A DNA stretch of 64,000 bases from Anomaloglossus baeobatrachus (Eukaryota > Chordata > Amphibia > Anura > Aromobatidae): NCBI RefSeq assembly GCF_048569485.1, contig NC_134354.1:332951143-333015142 (forward strand), read 5' to 3'. This document shows positions 22,568-33,397 of this stretch, piece by piece; the first letter of the stretch is position 1; each line of letters begins with the position of its first letter. Below the pieces are notes generated by a model. The model was not told the DNA's origin and did no database searches. It saw only the letters and a program-made list of their open reading frames with translations. A program made the position numbers and the translations under genes.

Positions 22568-23659
22568 TTTAAGTGTGAGTCTTGTGATTCAGTGACTTTG
22601 GATTCAGGGAGAATAAAAGGAGGGACTTGTACTAATTCACTGTTAGTGTTTACTTATTTTTATTCCTGTGTTGTATAATCTACATTAGGCATATGGTCTT
22701 TATTGTTGACAATGCCATCATGTGCACATCTTATGATAAAAGCTGTGGTGGGAAAAAGTGCACAAAATAGGATGACCATGTCATAAAAGGATAAAAATCT
22801 AGAAAAAATATGGCAAGGCTCACCCTAGGGGATAGTGTATTTAAAAAGTACAACTGTTGCTGCCATGTGGCTGGGGGTGGTCCCCAGGTAGGATTCAGCA
22901 GAAGGAAAAAAGCCCAAACACTTTATAATAGGCTGCGCAACTGGAAGAACGTTGCTTGATGCAAAAAAAAGTAGAAGGTTGTTTGTTTGGACGTGTTCCT
23001 TCTCCTTGCAGGACACAGAGAAGCTCTTCTTCCTCAGATTTGCTAACCTCAGGTATGTCTCGGTTCGGTACTCGCTCGACTGTGATAAGGGCTCTCTCAC
23101 GGTCCAACTCACAGTCTCTCTTGCAGCCTACACCGCACCTTTTCCCAAACTGCTGCTCTTGGACAGCATGCAGGCAGTGTCCCTTCTCTCACACTTCCCT
23201 CAGGTGACCCGACTGCTCCTGTTTTAGCCTAAACTTTTCTCCCGCTCTTTCTCCCTTTCCTGCCCTTTTTGTGGCTGGGTTAGTCCAAGTTCACAGTTCA
23301 GAGTGGGAACGCCGGTCAAGCCGGCCAGTCCATTACATACAGAAAAGAGAGAAGCTTTCCTCTTAAAGTTATAGTGCTTTAACCATTTCGTAGGGGTGAT
23401 ACCCCTACATTAGGAGCAGAGGGCAGGCCAAATAGGTGTTGGCAGTGGTGGATTCAATATTATAAGAGCAGACAGGGCAATCTGTCACAAAAAAGGGTCG
23501 CCGAACAGTCTGTTGTCTTCCTAGTGCTCAAGTTCAACACATTGTGAATTGTGTTGACAGATTACTAATGGGCTGTTGAGGACCCAGCATTCATGGTACA
23601 TATCAGATTCAGCACCCATGACAAAATTAAAGGTAAGTCAAAGGTCCTTAAAAAATGTT
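22568..23659. other. Unassigned duplicated sequence
   Basis: Counterpart of 10334-11214. The segment at 23440-23655 has no counterpart in copy 1 and interrupts the phrase GGCAGGCCAAATA / TTTCAAGGATTAAGACTG. It starts TGTTGGCAGTGGTGGATTC and shows no clear terminal repeats. Confidence 0.4.
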
Positions 23660-26600
23660 TCAAGGATTAAGACTGAAAGCGTAAACCCTCCATGATCCTA
23701 GAAGTACTGGAACGTCCTATTTAGTGTGGGCATCCTGACCTTAGATGAACCGATACTTTCTGGCAATTGTGCGCACACAGGAGCAATGCCCACATGATCG
23801 GTGCCAGGAGCTTGGCTTACATGAAAGCCAAGCCCCGGCTGTCACAGCCAGGGACAGTCCCCATGCAGTCCTTAGCTATTTAACCCCCTAAATATTGTGA
23901 TTGATATAGATTGCAGCATTTAATGGCCTGGGAGAGTAAGGGTATTCCCTCTGCCATCCAAATGGAAAGCCCATAACGTCATTGCAAGAGCCCGATCGTT
24001 GCCATGGTGACCTGAGGTGGCCATGATGACCTCCGGGTCACCCAGCTACAGAAAGCCACTGAGATTATGCCAGGAGCTTGATTTCAGAGGCTTATGTTAG
24101 TGCAGCGATCTGGGCAATAAAAGGTAATGTACCATAAAGGGACAAAGCAAAATATGTTAAAGTAAAAAAAAAAATTGTAAAACCTTTTATTTTCCGATTT
24201 TTTTTTAAAAAAAAAAAAGGAGAAAAAATGTGCTTATCAATAAATATGTACAAAAAAAACAAAATAAAAAATTACACATATTTGGTATCGCCATGCTTGG
24301 TTCAACCAGATCTATAAAACTGTCACACTAATTAACCTCTTCAGAGAACACCATAAAAAATATAGAAAAAACTTTTTTCATCATACAACTGACAAAAAAG
24401 TGGAATCAAACGCGATCAAGAATGCACATGTAAATAAAAATGATATCACTGAAACCACCATTTTGTCCTGCAAAAAACAAGCTGCCATACAGCTCAGTCA
24501 GTGAAAAAATAATAAAGCTTTCAGAATACAGAAATGCAAAAACTATTTTTTTCCTATAAAATTGTTTTTATGTTGTACAACTGTCAAAGCATAAAAAATT
24601 ATAAATGTTGTATTGTGGTAATTGTACTGACTCGAAGAATAAAGCTGTCTTATTATTTTTATGACATGACGAATGGCGTAAAAAACCCCCAACAATTCAT
24701 GAATTTCTGTTTCTTCTTGATTCTGCCTCACAAGAAGTGGAATAGGAAGCGATCAAAAATATTATGTGCTACAAAAAGGTACCAATAAAAACTCCAACTC
24801 ATGCCGCAAAAAGCAATCCCTCACATGACTGTTGGCATAAAAATAAAAAGCTATAGATTTCAAAATTCAGTGATGCAAAAAAACTTTATTTTGTAAATTA
24901 ACTGACAGAGAGGTGTAGTTTCCAAAATGTGGTCACTTGAGGGGGTTTCTGCTGTTGTAGCACTTAGGGGCTCTGCAAATTGAGTCCACTTATGATTCTA
25001 CCGTGTTTTTCTAAAAATAAGCCCTCCCCCAAAAATAAGCCGTAGCAGGGATTTTCAGCATTTTTAGAGCAAGGCTTAAATATAAACCCTCCCCTGAAAA
25101 TAAGCAAATAAGCGCTAGACGCGATCAATAATGAAGTGTCCATGCAGCTAAAAAAGTTAGATACTGCAGAACACTTCATTATACACAGTGGGCACCCTGT
25201 AATCACACTCTCCCGACGCTGAGCGGCAGGACCTGCAGTGATCGCACCCCCGCACATATCAGCTCTCACACACACACACAATCAGATCTCTCACACACGC
25301 ATCCGATCTCACACACAAACATCAGATCACACACACAATCAGATCACACACATAATCAGATCGCACACACAAACATCGGCTCACACACATAAACATCAAA
25401 TCAAACACACAAACATCGCATCACACACACATCGGATCGCACACATACTCACCACATCCAGTGACACCGATCTCTTCTCACTGGCAGAATCCTGAGAGGC
25501 TGTGTGGTGGAGCGTAAGGACCTGCCGCAACAGGACCTGCAGACACTCGTGACTTCCTCCCATCATTCCCTGTGGCTAGAAGCACTGGATGTGATGTGTG
25601 TGTGTGTGCGCGCGCATGTGTGCGATCTGCTGTGTGTGTCAGCCAGAAGCAGGGGAGGACAGCGTGCAGCACCCACCGGAGATCACAGAAGGACCTGGGA
25701 GCCACGCAGACGTCCGGGTCTGGCAAGTATGAGTCTCCTGGGAAGTGGAGGGGTCTGCTTTTTTGGGGGGTACACTTACCCCCCAATTGTGTGTCTCCAA
25801 GAATAAGACCTTCTCCAAAAATAAACCCTAGTGTTTTATTGGGGGGGGGGGGCAAAAAAAAATATAAGACCGTGTCTTATTTTTGAAAAAACACAGTAGG
25901 AAAATATGTGCTCTAAAAGTCAAATGGCACTCATACCCTTCCGAGTCCTGCCATGTAGCCAAACAGAGCTGCGCAGTCACGTGGGGTATTGCCAAGTTCA
26001 GGAGAAATTGAGTAACACATTTTGGGGCCTTCTTTTACATATTCCCTCTGTGAAAATTGGAAGTCTGGGGCTAAATCAACATATTAGTGGTAAATATGTA
26101 CAGTAATTATTTTTTATTTACTGCCTAATAGTATAAAATTTTGTGTCACACCTGTGGTGTCAATATGGTCACTGCACCCCTAGATGAATTCGTTGAGGAT
26201 TATATCGTCTCACTTCTGAGGTATTTCTGCTGTTCTGGCATTTTAGGGACTCTGCCAATGTGACGTGGCATTCATACCATACCAACTAAATCTGAACTCC
26301 ATTACGACTCTCCTTCGCTTCTTTACTTTGTGCTGTGCCTCAAATGTAGCTTTCAACCACATATAGGATATTGGCAAACTCAAGAGAAATTCTGTAACAA
26401 ATTGCACTGTCTATTTTCTCCTGTTAGTTACCCTCGTGAAAATGAAACATTTGGGGTTAAAGCAATATTTTTTGTAATAAAAATGTATTTTTTAATTTTC
26501 ATGGCTCAACATTATAGATATCTTTGAAGCCCCTGGGGGCTCAAGGTGCACACCACACATCTAGATAAATTCTTTGAGGGGCCAAGTTTCCAAAATGGGG

Positions 26601-26835
26601 TCACTTGTGGGGATTTCCACTTTAGGCACATCAGGGGCTCTCCAAACAAGATATGACGTCCGCTAATAATTCCAGGTTCAAAAAGTCAAATGGTGTTACT
26701 TCCCTTCTGAGTCAAGCCTTGCGCCCAAACAGTAGTTTTCCATCATATATGAGTATTATTGTACTCATGAGAAATTGCACAACAAATTATATGGTGCATT
26801 TTTTCCTGTTACTCTTGTGAAAATGAAAGATGTGG
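23660..26835. repeat. AT-rich frog-type interspersed repeat, copy 2, left part
   Basis: Long AT-rich repeat with recurring phrases: TGGTATCGCCATGCTTGG, AAAAGTGGAATCAAACGCGA, GGTACCAATAAAAACTCC, and several rounds of GAGAAATTG...TGTGAAAAT followed by CCAAAATGGGGTCACTTGTG. It is interrupted at 24999-25898 by a fold-back element. It stops at 26835, where a gypsy LTR is inserted, and resumes at 38604. The two halves meet in the phrase GATGTGGGGTTAAAGCAA. I do not assign a transposon class. Confidence 0.65.
24999..25898. mobile_element. Fold-back TA-flanked element, third copy
   Basis: Ends ACCGTGTTTTTCTAAAAATA and its mirror TTATTTTTGAAAAAACACAG, with TA at 24999-25000 and 25897-25898. The centre holds CA-rich arms (25245-25450) and GTGTGTGTGTGCGCGC (25595-25630). 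It inserted into the AT-rich repeat. Same family as 5488-6420 and 13461-16592. Confidence 0.75.
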
Positions 26836-27799
26836 TGTTATGAACGTCGTCTGTGTGAGTGCTGTTCTGAAGCTCCCTCTGGTGGCCAGGAATGGTAGTG
26901 GAGCTAAATCTGAGCCATTGACTCAGACAGGTGTCGGTGTTAATTGGGAATTGGGGAAGTCCTATTGCAGACAAGTCTGGTCTATATAGGAGATTACTTT
27001 CTGTCCGGCTGATGCCGGTTATAATTGTATGTTCCCTGTCTCTGTTCCTGGCCTGGAGATTTGTCCTTCCCTGTATCCCTGAGCAAGACTTCTGCAGATA
27101 AGTTTCAGTTTTGCCTTAGTTTCTTGTTAACACCTTAGTGTGTTGTTTTTCCTTGTTTTGCTGTGTATCTGTTTTCTTGCATGTGAAGCTTTGTTTCAAT
27201 TGTGCTGTGAGCATGGGGGTTTCCCCTGTGCTGGCTTTCCTGCAGGAAAAGGGATTTTTATCCCTGTCTGATTTGATTATTTGCTCTTCTGTATTTTCGT
27301 GTTCTTTTTTGGTATTTTGTCTCTCCCATTATTTACAGGAGTACCTGGTATAGTGGGGGTGAGGTCGTATGACCTCCAGGGCCATTTTTACTATCAGGAG
27401 TTTGGTATTTTTCTATAGGGATTTTGCACTGACCACAATCAGTTCCTTTCCTATGCTTTGTATCAAGTTAGTTGGGCCTCACCTTTGCTAATTCTATTTT
27501 TCCTATCTGAGTATTGTGTTTTTCTATATCACCGTAATCTTTATATGTGGGGGGCTACCTACTCCTTTGGGGACTGCTCTGAGGCAAGGTAAATTTCCTC
27601 ATTTCATTCTGTGAGGCGTAGCTAGTTTCTCAGGCTGTGACGTGGTGTCTAGGTTTTTAGGAATGCTCCACGGCTACTTCTAGTGTTGTTTGATAGTGAG
27701 GGGATTGCAGTCGGCCCAGGATCCAATTACTCCTGTTTCTTGGTGTTTTTTCACCAATGGGTGTTTTTTGTAATCTTCCACGGTTACCGGATCATAACA
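26836..27799 (+). mobile_element. Gypsy 5' LTR
   Basis: 964 bp, starting TGTTATGAACGTCG and ending CCGGATCATAACA, with 7-bp perfect inverted termini (TGTTATG/CATAACA). CTATATAGGAG at about 26983-26993 could serve as a TATA-like promoter region; it is the same spot where the 3' LTR was hit by the Penelope-like element. Confidence 0.9.
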
Positions 27800-27911
27800 G
27801 TATAACCAGCCTACAAAAGAAAAAAGTACCCAAAAGAAGAGAAAATATTTTTTTTATCTCCATTTATTTTTCCTCTTTTTGTTTGGGTACCGTGGAAGAT
27901 TTTTTGTTGAC

Positions 27912-28680
27912 ATGGATACAACGCAGTTGTTTGAGCGTGTTGAGTATCTCTCCTCTGAGGTCCAGGCAATTTCAGCTTACATTAGACAGAATCCTGTTTC
28001 AGAACCTAAAATTCCCGTTCCATAATTTTTCTCGGGAAATAGATCTAAATTTTTGAATTTCAAAAATAATTGTAAATTGTTTTTTGCCTTAAGGCCTAAG
28101 TCCTCAGGAAGTCCCATGCAGCAGGTTCAGATTGTCATCTACTTTTTGCGCGGTGACCCTCAGGACTGGGCTTTTTCATTGGATCCTGATGATCCGATTC
28201 TTGCTAATCTGGATTCCTTTTTCAAGGCCCTGTTATTGTTGTATGATGAACCCAATGTTGTTGATCAAGCAGAGAAAGCCTTGCTGGCTTTGATTAAGGT
28301 TCAGGATCCCGCTGAAGTTTTTTGTCAGAAATTCAGAAAGTGGGTGGTCTTTACCAAGTGGAATGATTATGCTCTTGCGGCATTTTTTCATGAGGGTCTC
28401 GCGGATGCAGTGAAGGATGTTATGGTGGGATTTCCTACTCCTTCTGGTCTCAATGCCTCTATGACTTTGGCTATGCAGATTGATAGGCGTTTACGCGAAC
28501 AGTTTTCAGAGCCTATGCAATGTGATAAGGTGTTTTCTAATGCTGAGCAGCAGGGTTTTAGACGGAAAAATAAGTTGTATTTCTATTGTGGTAACGCGTC
28601 TCACACTATTTCTGTCTGTCCTAAACCGGGAAAAGAGATTTGCTCATTCATGTACTGTGGGTAATGTGCAACCTAAATTT
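27912..28680 (+). mobile_element. Gypsy gag region
   Basis: Plus-strand translation shows a gag start MDTTQLFERVEYLSSEVQAI, a capsid core with IYFLRGDPQDWAFSLDPDD and FFKALLLLYDEPN, and a nucleocapsid zinc knuckle of CCHC type (YFYCGNASHTISVCPK). This matches Sushi-like Ty3/gypsy gag, where the knuckle binds genomic RNA. Part of the fossil element at 26836-38603. Confidence 0.85.
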
Positions 28681-31600
28681 ATTTTGTCTGTCTCTCTGAT
28701 TTGCTCTTTATCCTCATTTTCAGCTATGGCCTTTCTTGATTCAGGGGCCACCCTGAATTTGATGGATTTTGGTTTTGCTAAGACTTGTGGTTTTCATATG
28801 GTACCTTTACAAACTCCTATTCCTTTAAGGGTCATTGATGCTACTCCCTTAGCTGAAAATAAACCCCAGTTTTGGACCCAGGTAACTATGAAAGTTGAGC
28901 CAGCCCATCAGGAGGTTTGTAAATTTTTAGTATTACACAACTTGCGTGATATTTTGGTACTGGGTACTGGGATTTCCTTGGCTGCAGACCCATAATCCAG
29001 TTCTTGATTGGAGATCCTTGTCTGTGGTTAGTTGGGGTTGTCAATGTGTGCATAATGATCTTTCTGTGCTGTCTATTTCCCCTCCGCCATATGATGTAAC
29101 TGAATATTTGTCTGATTTTCCTGACGTGTTTAATGAGACTGGTTTTGATCCTTTGCCTCCCCCACAGGGAGTGTGATTGTGCCATTGATTTGATGCCAGG
29201 TTGCAAGTTTCCCAAGGGACGGATCTTCAGTCTATCTGTTCCTGAACATGATGCTATGTGAACCTATATTAAGGAGTCAATGGAGAAAGGTCATATTAGA
29301 TCATCCTCGTCACCTATGGGTGCAGGTTTTTTCTTTGTGTCCAAGAAGGATGGGTCGTTGAGACCTTGTGTTGACTATCATCTCCTTAATAAAATCACTG
29401 TTAAATATCAGTATCCATTACCCTTGTTGTCAGATCTGTTTTCCAGAGTAAATCTGGGATCACACTAAACGACAGCGACAACGACGTCGCTGTTACATCA
29501 CCATTTTCTGTGACGTAGCAGCGACCTTGTAAGTCGCTGTTATGATCGCTGCTTAGCTGTCAAACACAGCAGCCGAAGCAGCGATCATAACGACACGCGT
29601 CGCTGTCCTGCAACATGTGCAGAGAGCAGGGAGCCGCGCACACTGAGCGCTGGCTCCCTGCTCTCCTAGCTACAGTACACATCGGGTTAATTAACCCGAT
29701 GTGTACTGCAGCTACATGTCACAGTGCAGAGAGCAGGGAGCCGCGCACACTGCTTAGCGCTGGCTCCTTGCTCTCCTAGCTACAGTACACATCGGGTTAA
29801 TTAACCCGATGTGTACTGCAGCTACATAAATAAGGAATAACGTTTGGAACACCATTCTAAGTCTGAACTGGGTGCAAAAACCTAAAAAACATCACTATGG
29901 GGAGATAAGGTATGCACACCAGTGACTATGTAAGGGGAATACATGAAATAGCAGAAACTGCTGTGTGAATACTGACTTGAAAAATCCAATAGCTATATGC
30001 AAGAGTGAAAATGTGAAAAATGGAATGTGCATTACTGCCATGAACATATGAATCAAGAGAAATTTAGCTACGAAAATTTCGTTTGTGAACCCTCCCCAAC
30101 CACACCTATTGCCAATCCATATCATACGCATAAATAGCCTGGGTCTGTAGCTCTCCTAGCTACAGTACACATCGGGTTAATTACACGATGTGTACTGCAG
30201 CTACATGTGCAGAGAGCAGGAGCCGGCGCTGGCAGCGTGAGAGCGGCGGAGGCTGGTAACGAAGGTAAATATCGGGTAACCACCTTGGTTACCCGATGTT
30301 TACCTTGGTTACAGCTTACCGCAGCTGCCAGATGCCGGCTCCTGCTCCCTGCTCGCTTCATTTTGTCGCTGTCTCGCTGTCACACACAGCGATCTGTGCG
30401 TCACAGCGGGAGAGCATCGACCAAAAAATGAAGCAGGACATTCAGCAACGAGCGGCGACCTCACAGCAGGGGCCAGCTCGTTGCTGGATGTCACACACAG
30501 CGACAGCGACGGGACGTCGCTGCAACGTCACAGAAAATGGTGACGTAGCAGCGACGTCGTTGTCATTGTCGCTGTGTGTGACACCACCTTAAAGGGAGCT
30601 AAGTGGTTTACAACACTTGATCTTAGGGGAGCGTATAATCTCATTCGAATTAAGGAGGGTGATGAATGGAAGACGGCCTTTAACACCCCTGAGGGGCATT
30701 TTGTACCTAGTGATGCCTTTTGGGCTCACTAATGCCCCCTCCGTGTTTCAATCATTCATGAATGATATTTTTCGGGAGCTAATTGGCAAATTCCTGATTG
30801 TCTATTTGGATGATATCTTGATTTTTTCTGATGATTGGGATGCTCATGTGCAGCAGTTCCGGAAAGTTTTTCAGATGCTTAGGGAACATTTATTGTTCAT
30901 TAAGGGATCAAAATGTCTCCTTGGTGTGCAGAAAATGTCCTTTTTGGGGTTTATTATGTCTCCAGCTTCTATTGAAATAGATCCGGTCAAGGTTCAGGCA
31001 ATTCATGACAGGGTTCAGCCGATCTTTTTGAAATCCCTTCAAAAAGTTCTGGGGTTTGTCAATTTCTATCAGAAATTTATAGGCAATTTCTCGAGTGTGA
31101 TTGAGCGTTTGACTGATTTGACCAAAAAGGGAGCTGATGTTGAGAACTGGACTTCAGAAGCAATTATGGCCTTTCATGAGCTTAAAAAAAAGTTCACTTC
31201 TGCTCCAGTCCTGCAGCAACCTGATGTTTCTCTTCCATATCAAGTGGAGATAGATGCCTCAGAGATTGGAGCAGGAGCAGTTTTTTCTCAGAGATCCCAG
31301 GACTTCCAAGCTTGAGCCTTGTGCCTTCTTCTCTCGGACGTTTTCTCCATCTGAACGAAATTATGATGTTAGTAATCAGGAATTATTGGCAATGAAGTAG
31401 GCATTTGAGGAAAGGAGATACTGGCTGGAGGGGGCAAGACATCAAAATCAAATTGTGGTGCTCACTGATCATAAGAATCTGACCTATCTTGAATCTCACA
31501 GGAGACTGAACCTTAGGAAGGCTAGGTGGGCTCTATTTTTTACATGTTTCAATTTTGTGGTCTCTTTTCTTCCGGGCACTAAGAATATTAAGACCAATGC

Positions 31601-32376
31601 TCTCTCTAGGAGTTTCTCTGCTGATTCTTTAGCTGTTGTGGAGCCATCTAACATCCTGAATGAAGGTATGGTCTTATCCGCTATTTCGCCTGATTTAACC
31701 TTAGCACTCCAGAGATTTCAGGGGGACAAACCTGAGAAATGTCCTGTGGGTAAGCTTTATATTCCTGATCAATGGAGGACTAGAGTTCTGTCTGAGATTC
31801 ATTGCTCTGTATTGGCTGGTCATCCTGGGATTTTTGGCACCAGGGATCTTGTGTGTGGATCATTTTGGTGGCCTTCCTTGTCTCAAGATGTCAGGAGTTT
31901 CATGCAGTCTTGTAGGATGTGTTGCAGATCCAAGCCAGGTTGTGCACATTCTAGTGGGTTGTTTCAGTCCCAGGAGAATGCTCAAAGGTTTGCCAACCGG
32001 CGTAGGACAACAACAACGTGGGGGACATGGTTGGGTTGTCCTCTAGGAATGTTTCTATGAGGGTTTCCTCACCTAAATTTAAGCCTAGATTTATTGGGCC
32101 CTATATGATTTTGGAGATTCTTAATCCCGTATTTTTTTTGTTTGGCTCTTCCTCAGTCATTCAGAATTCACAATGTTTTTCATTACTCTTTGTAGAAGAA
32201 ACATGTGGAGCCAGTAGTTCGTCTTGATAGGTGGAAATTTCAGTATCTTGTTATTCTTGAGTCTTTGCTTCTAACGTTCACGTTGACGGATTGGTTCATG
32301 CCTTCCACCGTGCCCATCCTGACAGACCCAGTGGTTATGGTGAGGGTTCAGTGACCCCTCCTCAAGGGGGGGGTAC
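28681..32376 (+). mobile_element. Gypsy pol region (PR, RT, RH, IN)
   Basis: Protease motif FLDSGATLNLMD near 28733. Reverse transcriptase N-terminal part ([20 protein letters not shown]) near 29300. The RT core after the MITE ([25 protein letters not shown] near 30800). RNase H ([14 protein letters not shown] near 31250; LTDHKNLTYLES near 31460). Integrase zinc-binding HHCC (GHPGIFGT, CRMCCRSKPG near 31815-31940) and a C-terminal segment (KFKPRFIGPYMI near 32070). The domain order is that of Ty3/gypsy. Broken in several places. Confidence 0.85.
29452..30589. mobile_element. Harbinger-like CGAC-rich MITE inside gypsy RT
   Basis: Left end ATCTGGGATCACAC and right end GTGTGACACCACCT are inverted. 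It is flanked by TAA (29449-29451, 30590-30592). Removing it leaves CCAGAGTAAAGGGAGC, continuous gypsy sequence, so the boundaries are firm. The interior has CGAC/GTCG-rich arms and duplicated hairpins around CGGGTTAATTAACCCG. A 300-odd bp foreign block (about 29827-30150) is nested in one hairpin unit. No transposase. Relatives at 46748-47483 and 58024-58677. Confidence 0.8.
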
Positions 32377-32533
32377 TGTTGTGAACATTGTCTGTGTGGG
32401 TGCTGTTCTGAAGCTCCCTCTGGTGACCAGGAATGGTAGTGGAGCTAAATCTGAGCCATTGACTCAGACAGGTGTCGGTGTTAATTGGGAATTGGGGAAG
32501 TCCTATTGCAGACAAGTCTGGTCTATATAGGAG

Positions 32534-33312
32534 AATAGAACGAAGGAAGGAGGGATCCAGCACAAATCCTCGTGGTTAAAAGTAAAAAAACATCCTTTAT
32601 TTCAAAAAATTTAAAAGATCATCAGAGACCCGAAGTAGGGAACATATTTACAGTGGGCGCATAGGCAAACTTTACGCGTTTCGGACTGGGGGGGTAAAAA
32701 CAACAGAGTCCTTAATCATAAGTGACCTATGCTTAGCTGGAAGCAACTCATATAGGGGAGGAAATGAAATACACACCAGGAAAAAGGGGGCGGAAGTGAA
32801 AAAAGTCCATAGGTGGAAGGAACAAACCAAACCACCTGTACCCACTTCAATTAGGAGACAAAAGGACACTCAACATACATGAGATAGATATATAAATATA
32901 CAACCATATTGTCATATACAAATAGACATCCAAATGTAGAAAAATCTTAGCCAAAAAAATCACATGAGAATAAATGGGTTATAAACAGAAAAGCAAGCCT
33001 TCCCTAACCACAGCAAATAAACGAAAATCAATATAAGCTGATAAAAAAATGAACACCATACAACATGATTGTAAGATAAAATCCGACAAAAGGCAAGATA
33101 ATTAGTAAGTAGAAAAATATATATATACATATATGCGTATAAATAAATATGAATTATATAAGATGTTGATGATAAAGATGTCAATTTAAATGTCAATCTG
33201 AACAAAGGCAAGACCTTATGCATAAAAAATACGGGCATAATAATCCATACTAATATCCCTATGTGGTGATGTAATGCAAATCTAGGAGGGGGGGGGAGAA
33301 ACAAAACAAAAG

Positions 33313-33344
<32 letters not shown>

Positions 33345-33397
33345 AGAAGGTAAAATGTATATAAGTGAAATACATATAATGTCAATGGCAAAAAAGC
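32534..33397 (-). repeat. Left inverted arm (pseudo-LTR) of the Penelope-like element
   Basis: 864 bp, mirror of 35937-36805. Landmarks: ACGCGTTTCGGACTGGGG at 32674, an A-homopolymer at 33310-33342 matching a T-run at about 35993-36026, and the inner boundary at GTCAATGGCAAAAAAGC (33381-33397). It represents the 3' untranslated region and tail in antisense, joined head-on to the truncated 5' end of the coding frame. Confidence 0.9.

Larger units (their letters stand above)
11958..24545. repeat. Tandem segmental duplication, copy 2
   Basis: This is the second copy of the block at 3298-11957, longer because later elements landed in it: LTR-type sequences at 13757-16211 inside the fold-back element, two solo LTRs at 20274-22493 inside the MITE, and about 215 bp at 23440-23655. 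It starts about 150 bp further left in the ancestral unit (11958-12105 carries gypsy integrase sequence that copy 1 lacks). It lacks the two MITEs that copy 1 gained at 4248-4746 and 4791-5012, so it preserves their empty sites. Confidence 0.75.
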
